From NCBI GenBank assembly GCA_016201205.1, contig JACQDF010000219.1:1-64000 (forward strand): a stretch of DNA of 64,000 nt, given 5' to 3'. The position numbers and the translations under genes are program-made. This document shows positions 33,932 to 41,350 of the stretch, one piece after another. Under the pieces are notes generated by a model that had not been told where the DNA came from, searched no databases, and saw only the letters and a list, made by a program, of their open reading frames with translations. Positions within the stretch are counted from its first letter, which is position 1. Every line of letters starts with the position of its first letter. The stretch is from Acidobacteriota bacterium (lineage in GTDB: Bacteria; Acidobacteriota; Terriglobia; Bryobacterales; Bryobacteraceae).

Positions 33932-35596
33932 TCAAGCCGCGCAGCAGGAGAGCTTGGCGACGTCTTTCTTGAAGGTCAAGGCAGCCAGCTTCAGGCCTTC
34001 GACCATGGTCAGGTAGGGGTGGAAGGTTTCCGTAATGTCCTGGATGGTGAGCCCGAATCGAATCGCAAGGGTGGCCTCCTGAATCACGTCGCCGGCATCA
34101 GCAGCCAATACATGCGCTCCCAGAAGCCGTCCGGTATCTTCCTCCGCGATCAGCTTGATCAGACCGCGGGTGTCGCGGGCGGCCAGCGCACGTGGCACAT
34201 TATTGAGGTCGAGTACTGCGATTTTGACCCTGTGGCCTCGTTCGCGGGCCTGTTTCTCAGTCAGACGCACGCTGGCGATTTGCGGGTCTGTGAAAGTCAC
34301 TCGCGGCAAGGCAAACAGATCGTAAACACGTCCGGCGCCGTTGAGGGCATTTTCGGCCGCCAGCCCCCCAGCGTATGCGGCCACATAGACGAACATCGGA
34401 TCACCGATGCAGTCACCTGCTGCGTAAACGTCCGGGTTTGCACTCTGGAGATGCTCGTTTACTACAACCTCCCCCTTGGAGCCGGTTTCCACGCCCGCTG
34501 CTTCGAGACCAAGGCCAGCCGTATTCGGCCGGCGGCCCGTGGCGATCATCAGCTCGCTTGCCGCGCAGAGCTCCTCTTTTCCATCGAGCAACGCATGGAT
34601 CATGTACTTCCTGTCTTTGCGCTCGACCCTCTGGATGGTTGCGTTCGTACACACGCGCACTTTTTCGTCTTCGAGATATCGAGTGATCGCTGTTCCGATC
34701 TCTGGCTCTTCCGCGGCGGCTAGTTGTGGCTGGGATTCGAAAGCCATTACCCGAACGCCGAATCGGGCAAACAGTTGTGCAAACTCCAGGCCGATGGCGC
34801 CACCGCCGACGATCATCATTGAATCCGGCAACTCGGATAGGCTCAAGGCTTCCGTGCTGTCGAGATAACCCGTTTCCTCCAAGCCCGGAATGGGTGGCGC
34901 CCAGGGAAGTGAGCCGGTAGCGATCAGAATCTTTCCTGGTGAATAGGCGCTGCCATTGACGGCGAGACCGCGCCCTCCAGTGAGGACACCTTGGCCGTGA
35001 AGAATCGTGATGTTGGGGTATTGCCCGGCCACGTGAACGTACTTGTCTTCTCGCAACGCCTCGACCAGCTCATCTTTCTGCTGCACGACGCGCCGCCAGT
35101 CCGACGGCGGAGGACAGGCGGTCAAGCCTTCGAATTTCGGGTACGCGGAGTGATAGCAGAGCTCCGCGGCCTTGATCAAGGTCTTCGAGGGTACGCAGCC
35201 GATGTTGACGCAAGTGCCGCCGATCGTCCCCTTTTCGACGATCCCCACTTTCGCCCCAAGCTCGGCTGCTTTGATCGCGGCGGCAAATGCGGCGGATCCC
35301 CCTCCCAGAATCATCAAGTCGAATTGCTCTCCGCCGGACGGCGCCTGCCGTGTTCCTTCCAGCGAGCGCCGCTCGAGGACGACAGCGCGATAACCGGCTT
35401 GCTCGACCGCCTTCGTTATCGTCTCAGCAGCGACGTCGGAGCCTGCAACGACCACAGCCTGGCCGGATTTCCAGCTTCCCACCTCGGCCCGCTCCACGCC
35501 GGTCACTCCTTGCAAGGCTTTGGCGACATGACGGGCGCACCCATCGCACGTCATGCCCTCGATTCGCAGTTTGACATGAACCTTCGAATTCGCCAT
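33932..35596 (-). CDS. merA: Mercuric reductase
   Basis: 554 aa, a complete MerA. The N-terminal heavy-metal domain (NmerA) is LRIEGMTCDGCARHVAKAL. The FAD fold is LMILGGGSAAFAAAIKAAELG, the redox pair lies in GGTCVNIGCVPSK (Cys129/Cys134), the NAD(P) fold is MIVGGGAIGLEFAQLFARFG, and the second FAD motif is VYAAGDCIG. The C-terminus LSCCAA carries the vicinal Cys pair that accepts Hg(II) from thiols. It reduces Hg(II) to volatile Hg(0) with NADPH in the cytoplasm. It starts 16 bp after the MerB-like gene, with a GGAGTG ribosome site. Confidence 0.97.
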   Translation of the reverse strand: MANSKVHVKLRIEGMTCDGCARHVAKALQGVTGVERAEVGSWKSGQAVVVAGSDVAAETITKAVEQAGYRAVVLERRSLEGTRQAPSGGEQFDLMILGGGSAAFAAAIKAAELGAKVGIVEKGTIGGTCVNIGCVPSKTLIKAAELCYHSAYPKFEGLTACPPPSDWRRVVQQKDELVEALREDKYVHVAGQYPNITILHGQGVLTGGRGLAVNGSAYSPGKILIATGSLPWAPPIPGLEETGYLDSTEALSLSELPDSMMIVGGGAIGLEFAQLFARFGVRVMAFESQPQLAAAEEPEIGTAITRYLEDEKVRVCTNATIQRVERKDRKYMIHALLDGKEELCAASELMIATGRRPNTAGLGLEAAGVETGSKGEVVVNEHLQSANPDVYAAGDCIGDPMFVYVAAYAGGLAAENALNGAGRVYDLFALPRVTFTDPQIASVRLTEKQARERGHRVKIAVLDLNNVPRALAARDTRGLIKLIAEEDTGRLLGAHVLAADAGDVIQEATLAIRFGLTIQDITETFHPYLTMVEGLKLAALTFKKDVAKLSCCAA

Positions 35597-35612
35597 TACA
35601 CTCCAGTACTGA

Positions 35613-36506
35613 TCACTTCTGATCTCGCTTCAAAAACTCACCCACTGGCATCGCTTTGCGCCCCTGGAATTGAGGGTAGCGGGCCAGCCATTCTTTCAAG
35701 TGCTCTTTCGAACTGAAGAGATTGTTGATGCCTCAACCGCCGCCCTGAAAGACGATCGGCTCGGATGGATTGGCGCTCTTCAGGCGGCCCCGTTCGATTC
35801 TCAGCGATATACGCTGAGTGCAGTGGGCGCACGAGTCCTCGATCTTCAACGTGTCGGTGGAGTGTGTGCTGTTGACCAACAGCAGAAAATCCACCGCTCA
35901 AGCGACTTCGAACTTGTCGCGACCGTTCACCTCCACCTGGTGTGAGAAGAAATCAATACGATAGGTGGGGCGTCGCGAGTAGCGAGACGCCACCCTGTAG
36001 CCGCTCTCTTTTCCATCACTTTCGACTGCGATGGCGCCGAAGTCTTCGAGGAAGCGAAGCGGCTGCTGGAGTGAACGAGGCGAGATACCCACCTGCCGGC
36101 CGATGTCTTCCAGCTTCGCAACGCCCTGGTGTTGAATCTCGTGGAAGAGGATGGCCCGGGCGATCAACTTCTCCTCCGCAGTGAGCGCGATCGTCGTGAC
36201 GCCATGTCGTGCTGGCGCCGTGAACCCTGCGCGGTGGGCTTCCAAGAACCTTGCCAGCCGGAGTCGTGACCCGTCGGACAGCTTCGTATGTGTGACCTTG
36301 GCTGCCACACCGAGGCCGGTCGTCCGGTACTGCTTGGCCCAGTCCAGACGCAGGTATTCCAAAAGCGCTCTCTCGGAGGCCGTGAATTGAGACGTGTCGA
36401 TCGGGGGCTTTGTCGTCTGCTCCTGAGCCGCGAGTGAGACGGCCAGCAGGCCCAGAACGAGCCCCCGCCGGCCGCTACGAAGCACACGAATCGTTTGGTT
36501 CTTCAT
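35613..36506 (-). CDS. MerB-like organomercurial lyase with two selenocysteines (Sec203, Sec258), exported
   Basis: The ORF track ends at TGA 35900-35898, but the frame continues through it and a second TGA (35735-35733) to TGA 35615-35613. Start ATG 36506 is favoured because AGGAGG lies 10 bp before it; it sits 1 bp before the alternative ATG 36515. The 297-aa product has a signal peptide (LVLGLLAVSLAAQ) and a winged-helix region (TAEEKLIARAILFHEI, KLEDIGRQVGISPRSLQQPL). The lyase fold follows: KFEVA-U-AVDFLLLVNS, EDSCAHCTQRISLRIERGRL, VFQGGG-U-GINNLFSSKEHLKEWLARYP. MerB's catalytic residues are Cys96-x-x-Asp99 and Cys159. Here U-A-V-D and the second U occupy these places, spaced 55 instead of 63. 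It would cleave C-Hg bonds before MerA reduction. Export is unusual for MerB. Confidence 0.88.
35703..35720 (-). promoter_or_regulatory. Candidate SECIS hairpin 2 of the MerB-like gene
   Basis: CTCTT-CAGTTCGA-AAGAG starts 12 nt after the second UGA. The stem is only 5 bp, weaker than the other three, and the loop lacks GGU. Confidence 0.4.
35867..35884 (-). promoter_or_regulatory. Candidate SECIS hairpin 1 of the MerB-like gene
   Basis: TGCTGTT-GGTC-AACAGCA, a perfect 7-bp stem with loop GGUC, starting 13 nt after the first UGA. The GGUC loop matches the SelB-binding apical loop of E. coli fdhF-type SECIS elements as I know it. Confidence 0.7.
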
Positions 36507-36542
36507 AGCACGCATGCCTCCTTCAGCATGCGGAGACCCGCA

Positions 36543-36827
36543 TCACTTGCCGGTCTTGCCTGGCTGGGCTTCGAACCCGGTCTTCTTGATGGCATCCGCA
36601 AGCTGCTTTTCCGTTACCTGGCTGTCTTCGTAGACCACGGTAGCGGTTCCTTTCTCCAGGCTCACGTCCGCATCTTTCACACCCTTGGTTGCGGTCAACG
36701 CCTTCTTCACCGTCGCGACGCACGATCCGCACGTCATTCCCTTGACCTTAATCTCGGCGGTGGCATCCTTGGCGACCGCAAGGCCGCACGCCAATGCCAT
36801 TCCGGCAATTACTGCGATGAGCTTCAT
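36543..36827 (-). CDS. merP: Periplasmic mercury-binding protein MerP
   Basis: 94 aa with a signal peptide (LIAVIAGMALACGLAVAK) and one heavy-metal-associated domain: IKVKGMTCGSCVATVKKALT with the GMTCxxC metal site, then DADVSLEKGTATVVYED. It binds Hg(II) in the periplasm and passes it to MerT. It lies 15 bp after the MerT fusion gene and 36 bp before the MerB-like gene, in the leftward mer operon. Confidence 0.92.
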   Translation of the reverse strand: MKLIAVIAGMALACGLAVAKDATAEIKVKGMTCGSCVATVKKALTATKGVKDADVSLEKGTATVVYEDSQVTEKQLADAIKKTGFEAQPGKTGK

Positions 36828-36842
36828 TTTGTCTCTCCTTTT

Positions 36843-37781
36843 CTAAGTCTTTCGGACGCGATATCCCGCCTCCTCAATGGCCTTTTCCATCTGTGCGGGT
36901 GTTGCTGAATGAGGGTCGTAGTCGATCTCGGCTTTCTTGTGCTCGAACGAAACCGCAGCCTTCCGAACGCCCGCCACTGCCTTCAATTTGTTCTCGACCG
37001 CGGTTGCGCAAGCCGCACAGTCCACACCCTCGACCACAAACGTCGCGTGCGCGACGGCGGATGCCTGGACCGTGCGTCCCGCAGCTCCGAGGGAACCGCC
37101 GGAAAGCAGAAAGTCCGCCACCGCGCCCGAGTAGTACGGAAAAGCGGCAAACAGAATGACTGCGGCCGTGACCAGCCACAGCGCCAGCCGGCCGGATCGC
37201 CGCGTGGACGGCATGGCACAGGCGGAGCCGGGCGCGCAGTCCGCCACTCTGGGCCGATAAGCGAAATAGAACCCCACCCCCAGCAGTCCAAACGTCAGAG
37301 CCAGCAGGTACGGTCTCCAGGCCGCAAACAACGCCGATGCGCCGAGAATAGAGAATCCCGTCAGCGCGAAAACGATGGGAAGAATGCAGCAGAAGCTGGC
37401 GACAATCGCGGCGGCAACGGAGCCCGCCATCAGCAGCGGGGCGCGCGTCGATTTCTGTCCGGCCCCCGCTGGCTGAGCCTCGCGGAGCGCCTGGCGAATC
37501 ATTTCGCCTGATGGCAAACCCTCTCTCCGGCCGCCCACTATGTACGTCCTGCACATCATTCCGTATTCCCGCGCTGAACGGGCGGCCGGTTCCACATCAA
37601 GGCCGTTGACGCGGATACTCGGCGACCCCATAAAGCCCAGCGCCTGAGCGGTCGCATCGTCGGGGACATTCACTTCGGAAACCTGGGCCGAGATGCCCTC
37701 TTCCTTCAGCACGTCCCGTACTCGTTCGACGGCTGGTTTGTGGTTGGGGCACCCGTCAAAATATAGAATTTCGATTTTCAT
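36843..37781 (-). CDS. Thioredoxin-like/MerT/MerP three-domain fusion
   Basis: 312 aa from ATG 37781 (MKIEILYFDGCPNHKPAVER). Residues 1 to about 85 are a thioredoxin-like domain with a single Cys (FDGCPNH), as in small thiol proteins of arsenic and mercury loci. Residues of about 105-215 are a MerT-type membrane domain with three or four helices and the Cys pair AAIVASFCCILPIVFALTG, plus a periplasmic or loop Cys pair (ADCAPGSACAMPS). The last 70 residues are an HMA domain (VEGVDCAACATAVENKLKAV). It would import Hg(II) and hand it from domain to domain. MerT-MerP fusions are known; the extra N-terminal domain is less usual. Confidence 0.87.
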   Translation of the reverse strand: MKIEILYFDGCPNHKPAVERVRDVLKEEGISAQVSEVNVPDDATAQALGFMGSPSIRVNGLDVEPAARSAREYGMMCRTYIVGGRREGLPSGEMIRQALREAQPAGAGQKSTRAPLLMAGSVAAAIVASFCCILPIVFALTGFSILGASALFAAWRPYLLALTFGLLGVGFYFAYRPRVADCAPGSACAMPSTRRSGRLALWLVTAAVILFAAFPYYSGAVADFLLSGGSLGAAGRTVQASAVAHATFVVEGVDCAACATAVENKLKAVAGVRKAAVSFEHKKAEIDYDPHSATPAQMEKAIEEAGYRVRKT

Positions 37782-37794
37782 CGTATGAACTCTC

Positions 37795-38244
37795 CTAACC
37801 TCCCGTTGCCCGGCTGATCTCCTCAAGGACGGGGCAGCAGCCTTCATGGGACATGCCGCTTGTCTTCAAACCCCGGTCGCATTTGCGCAAAGCGACTCTT
37901 AAGCCGTGCTCCAGCGTCTGCAGCTCTTCGATCTTTTTCACCACGCGGGCCAACTTCTGCTCCAGCAGTTCCTTGACGTGGGAGCACGCAGGAACGTCTT
38001 CACCTCGCAGGATCAGCAGCTCCCGAATCTCATCCAGCGAAAAGCCCAGCTCCTGGCATTTGCGAATGAACCGTAAGGCTTGAATCTCGCGTGGGCCGAA
38101 CAGGCGAAAGCCCCCCTCGGTCCGCGCCGAGCGTCTCAACAACCCTTCTTTTTCGTAGAACCGTATCGTGTCGATGCTCAGGCCGGTCTCCCGGGCGACC
38201 TGACCGATCTTTACCGCCGCGCTCACCTGTCTTTTTGTTCCCAT
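37795..38244 (-). CDS. merR: Hg(II)-responsive MerR regulator
   Basis: 149 aa from ATG 38244. The N-terminal MerR winged helix is KIGQVARETGLSIDTIRFYEKEGLL. The three Hg-binding Cys of MerR are present: PACSHVKELLEQKL (Cys82 equivalent), LRKCDRG (Cys117) and GCCPVLEE (Cys126). It should repress, and on binding Hg(II) activate, the promoter with the dyad at 38256-38277, controlling its own gene and the downstream mer genes on the same strand. The ATG follows the -10 box by 4 bp, so the message is probably leaderless. The next gene starts 13 bp later. Confidence 0.93.
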   Translation of the reverse strand: MGTKRQVSAAVKIGQVARETGLSIDTIRFYEKEGLLRRSARTEGGFRLFGPREIQALRFIRKCQELGFSLDEIRELLILRGEDVPACSHVKELLEQKLARVVKKIEELQTLEHGLRVALRKCDRGLKTSGMSHEGCCPVLEEISRATGG

Positions 38245-38248
38245 GCAT

Positions 38249-38280
38249 AGAATACACTCTGGAGGCGACTCCAGAGTCAA
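38249..38280 (-). promoter_or_regulatory. mer promoter/operator with long spacer
   Basis: Reading leftward: TTGACT (38280-38275), 20 bp, TATTCT (38254-38249). The spacer and its left edge carry the perfect dyad ACTCTGGAG-TCGC-CTCCAGAGT (38256-38277). An over-long spacer with a centred dyad is the hallmark of MerR-family promoters. It directs merR and the whole leftward mer operon. Confidence 0.85.
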
Positions 38281-38299
38281 GCCCCTGAAGCAAAAAAAG

Positions 38300-38781
38300 T
38301 TTTATTTCGCCGCTCCAAGCGAGCGCGGTGAGGACGCGGATAACGGAACCTGCGATGGGGTGCTGGCGTACCACATCGACAAAGGGAAAATCGATGGAAC
38401 CGATGTCTCCGGCCTGAGCCTTGGCCTGGTGGCTCACATCCCGGGCAACATCCTGCAAGGCAACTGGCGGATCGTTGTCTTCATGGACGATAAGGCGAGC
38501 CCGCAACAGCAGGAGGCGATCCTCAACGCCTGGACCGGGAAACTGGGAGGTCCCCTCGCCGACATGGCCAAGCTCGTCGGCGAGGTAATCGCGGTGGATA
38601 TAGGAGCCCCTCCGGCAACGTGACCACTCTGAACGAGAGCATTTTTTCCACCATCCCGGGTTCGCCGGCCTACGTCAGCAAGGCTTCGCACTTTCGGAGG
38701 CAGGGAAGCAAGTACGGGCTCCGCGACATCGACCTCAAGAACAACAATGCCATCCAGGGTTCGTTCCGCTTCGTGGCCTGA
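38300..38781 (+). pseudogene. DUF1326 protein remnant
   Basis: The first frame (38243-38623) holds GTCDGVLAYHIDKGKIDGTD, HIPGNILQGNWRIVVFMDD and GGPLADMAKLVGEVI, the central part of DUF1326. The gene then jumps about 50 family residues and one frame to TTLNESIFSTIPGSPAYVS...QGSFRFVA (38620-38781), its C-terminus. The N-terminal CNC metal-binding segment is absent, cut off next to the mer operator. DUF1326 normally precedes DUF2182, and the next gene is DUF2182. The 5' limit is approximate. Confidence 0.7.
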
Positions 38782-39529
38782 CGCCGTTCTCACGGCCGTT
38801 CTTGGCGCCCTCGTTGTGCTTGCCTGGTGGTCATTGTGGCTGTGGGGCCGCTCGCCGCAGGGACACGCGCTGTTGCACGGCTCCGCCCATGCGGGGATGG
38901 CTGCGGCCGATCCCCTGCGGTTCGGCCTGATCTTCATCACCGGCTGGACGCTGATGACGGTCGCGATGATGCTGCCTACCAGCGTTCCGCTGCTGGTGCT
39001 GTTCCAGCGCATGATCCACGGGCGGGGCACGGTGGCGTGGTTGCTGGCCGTGGTGATCTTCGGCTACCTCGTCGTGTGGGCGCTGGTCGGAGCAGGTTTG
39101 CAGGCGCTGAACTGGCTGCTACAAGCAGGCGCCGTCAGGATCGCCTGGCCCGCCGCCGCACCCTGGATCGGCGCCGCCGCGATCCTGACCATCGCGGGGC
39201 TGTACCAATTCTCTTCGCTAAAGTACGCGTGCCTGGAGAAATGCCGGTCGCCTCTCTCGTTCCTGATCGCCCGCTGGCAGGGGGGTAACGAATCTCTGCA
39301 GGCACTGCGGCTCGGGGCTGCCCACGGACTGTTCTGCGTAGGCTGCTGCTGGTCGCTGATGCTATTGATGTTCGTAGTGGGCGCCGGGAGCCTTGGCGGG
39401 ATGCTGGTATTGGGCGTGGTGATGGCCGTCGAGAAGAATTTCACGTGGGGACGCCAGGTGAGCGCGCCGCTCGGAGTGCTGCTGCTGGTCGGGGCCGCGG
39501 CGGCACTGGTCGCCGGGGTCCGCACCTGA
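38747..39529 (+). CDS. DUF2182 polytopic membrane protein (predicted metal-binding)
   Basis: 260 aa with about seven hydrophobic segments (AVLTAVLGALVVLAWWSLWLWG, FIFTGWTLMTVAMMLPTSVPLL-like, FCVGCCWSLMLLMFVVGAG). The conserved Cys segments LKYACLEKCRSPLSF and CVGCCWS are the family's predicted metal ligands. The ATG lies inside the end of the DUF1326 remnant, so translation once depended on coupling. DUF2182 is thought to be an integral-membrane metal-binding protein working with DUF1326; the partner is broken here. Confidence 0.83.
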   Translation: MPSRVRSASWPDAVLTAVLGALVVLAWWSLWLWGRSPQGHALLHGSAHAGMAAADPLRFGLIFITGWTLMTVAMMLPTSVPLLVLFQRMIHGRGTVAWLLAVVIFGYLVVWALVGAGLQALNWLLQAGAVRIAWPAAAPWIGAAAILTIAGLYQFSSLKYACLEKCRSPLSFLIARWQGGNESLQALRLGAAHGLFCVGCCWSLMLLMFVVGAGSLGGMLVLGVVMAVEKNFTWGRQVSAPLGVLLLVGAAAALVAGVRT

Positions 39530-39623
39530 AAGTCAGTCGTTCTCGCAATGTCCAAGGACGTCCTCGCCGGAACGATAACCTTCACCCCGGATCAGGCGAA
39601 TACACTGGGGGAGGGCAGCCTCG

Positions 39624-40721
39624 ATGGTCCGGCTATTGGCTTGCACACTGTTCGTCACCGTTGCCTTGCAGGCGCAACTGTCGCCGGGCAAATGGAAGAC
39701 AGACCTCTCAAAGAAGTCGATCGACCTCGCGGAATTCCGAAGCGGCGGTCCGCCCAAAGATGGAATCCCCGCGATCGATGATCCGAAATTCGTAGCTGTT
39801 CATCAGGCCTCGGCCTGGCTGAATCCCAAGGAGCCGGTGCTCGCGGTCAATCTCAGCGGCGAGTCGCGTGCGTACCCGCTTCAGATTCTGATCTGGCACG
39901 AGCTGGTGAATGACCGAATTGGCGACATTCCAATTCTGGTGAGCTACTGCCCTCTCTGCAACAGTGCCATCGTCTTCGACCGCCGAATCGAGGGGGAAGT
40001 CCACGATTTTGGTGTTTCCGGCATGCTGCGCCACAGCGACATGGTCATGTACGACCGCCAGACCGACTCTCTGTGGCAACAGCTCACAGGCGAAGCGATC
40101 GTCGGAAGCATGACCGGCCGGAAGATCGAGATCCTTCCGAGCCAGGTTGTCGCGTTTGCAACGTTCGCAAAGAGCTCGCCGGCCGGCAAGGTCTTGAGCC
40201 GCGACACCGGCCATAATCGGGCCTACGGACAAAATCCGTATGCTGGATACGAGTTCGGGGACAGGCCGCTCTTTCCGGCACCCTCGCGGCGCCGGACTGG
40301 GCTGCGCCCCATGGAACGGCTTGTCACTGTCGAGGTCGGTAAGACAACCAAAGCATATCCATTCTCAGCTCTTCGCTCGCGTCGGGTTGTCGAGGACAAG
40401 ATCAGGGACACTCGTTACGTGGTTTTCTTTGAAGAGGGCACGGTGACGGCACTGGATCAGCGTGACATCGCCAGATCGCGGGACGTTGGGGCGGCCGGTG
40501 TTTTCACTTCCGAGCTCGAGGGGCGGCGCCTGAGCTTTCGCCACAAAGACGGCAAGATCGTTGACAAAGAGACCGGCAGTGTCTGGAACGTTCTTGGCGT
40601 GGCGACAGAGGGCACTCTCACCGGCAAGCGATTGACGCCGATCCCCCACGGCACCTACTTCGCCTTCGCCTGGCTGGCGTTCCGCCCGGACACGCAGATT
40701 GTGGGCGAGCGGGTCCCCTAG
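39624..40721 (+). CDS. Exported DUF3179 protein
   Basis: 365 aa with a signal peptide (RLLACTLFVTVALQAQ). The DUF3179 core includes FVAVHQASAWLNPKEPVLAV, AYPLQILIWHELVND, SYCPLCNSAIVFDR (CxxC) and SDMVMYDRQTDSLWQQLTGEAIVG, later SVWNVLGVATEGTLTGKRL. The function of the family is unknown; the CxxC and the position of DUF3179 genes near copper or mercury clusters suggest metal or redox contact. It stands alone between DUF2182 and the sigma gene. Confidence 0.83.
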   Translation: MVRLLACTLFVTVALQAQLSPGKWKTDLSKKSIDLAEFRSGGPPKDGIPAIDDPKFVAVHQASAWLNPKEPVLAVNLSGESRAYPLQILIWHELVNDRIGDIPILVSYCPLCNSAIVFDRRIEGEVHDFGVSGMLRHSDMVMYDRQTDSLWQQLTGEAIVGSMTGRKIEILPSQVVAFATFAKSSPAGKVLSRDTGHNRAYGQNPYAGYEFGDRPLFPAPSRRRTGLRPMERLVTVEVGKTTKAYPFSALRSRRVVEDKIRDTRYVVFFEEGTVTALDQRDIARSRDVGAAGVFTSELEGRRLSFRHKDGKIVDKETGSVWNVLGVATEGTLTGKRLTPIPHGTYFAFAWLAFRPDTQIVGERVP

Positions 40722-40801
40722 CCTCAAGCGGGGGAAGCAGGTGGCAGTCGCTCAAGATAAATCCGGCCGGCTCGCGCGTTGTAATAACGGAAGGGCGGAC
40801 T

Positions 40802-41350
40802 GTGAAGATCGTTCCTTTTCGATCATCGCCGGAGAACGCGGTCGAACGCCAGCACGTGGCGGAGGTGCTGGTGGCCATCCTCGATTCGCTGTATTCGACC
40901 TCCGTCCGAATGACCGGGAACGCCCAGGCGGCAGAAGACCTGGTACAAGAAGCCTCCCGAAAGGTAGTCCAATCCGCCCGGATGCTTCGCGAGCGCCGGA
41001 ACATCCGGGCATGGATTTTCAAAGTGCTTCTCAACTCCATTCGGGATTACTTGCGCAGACAGAAGCTTTGGCGGGAAGTCGACCTCGATGCCGGCGACTC
41101 CGACTTCACCGTTTCTCCGGTCGCCACCGCCATGCACGACGTACGTAAGGCGCTGGCCAGGCTTGCTCCTCCACTCCGCGCCGTGGTGCTGTTGATCGAC
41201 ATAGAAGAGTTCACGATTTCCGAGGCGGCCGGGATTCTGAAGATCCCGCCTGGCACGGCCGCGTCGCGGCTGGCACGGGCGCACCGCGAGCTGCGGGAGC
41301 AGTTGGGTGCTTATCGAGCGAAGGTTCCGCGCGAGGGAGGTGTACTATGA
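40802..41350 (+). CDS. ECF RNA polymerase sigma factor (third)
   Basis: 182 aa from a GTG. Region 2: SLYSTSVRMTGNAQAAEDLVQE and AWIFKVLLNSIRDYLRRQ. Region 4: ALARLAPPLRAVVLLIDIEEF, SEAAGILKIPPGTAASRLARA. It overlaps the anti-sigma gene (ATGA at 41347). This pair heads the RND efflux operon and probably controls it. Confidence 0.87.
   Translation: MKIVPFRSSPENAVERQHVAEVLVAILDSLYSTSVRMTGNAQAAEDLVQEASRKVVQSARMLRERRNIRAWIFKVLLNSIRDYLRRQKLWREVDLDAGDSDFTVSPVATAMHDVRKALARLAPPLRAVVLLIDIEEFTISEAAGILKIPPGTAASRLARAHRELREQLGAYRAKVPREGGVL

Noticed and set aside
33845-34723. 292-aa plus-strand ORF opposite merA
   Set aside because: Antisense to a clear merA and without recognisable motifs.
29646-35900. 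Treating the four in-frame UGAs as sequencing errors or pseudogenes
   Set aside because: Each replaces a conserved redox Cys, all three frames stay open, hairpins follow at constant distance and selB is present.
38618-38640. TGA codons in the DUF1326 remnant as selenocysteine
   Set aside because: Two TGAs occur close together, the family C-terminus is in another frame and about 50 residues are missing.
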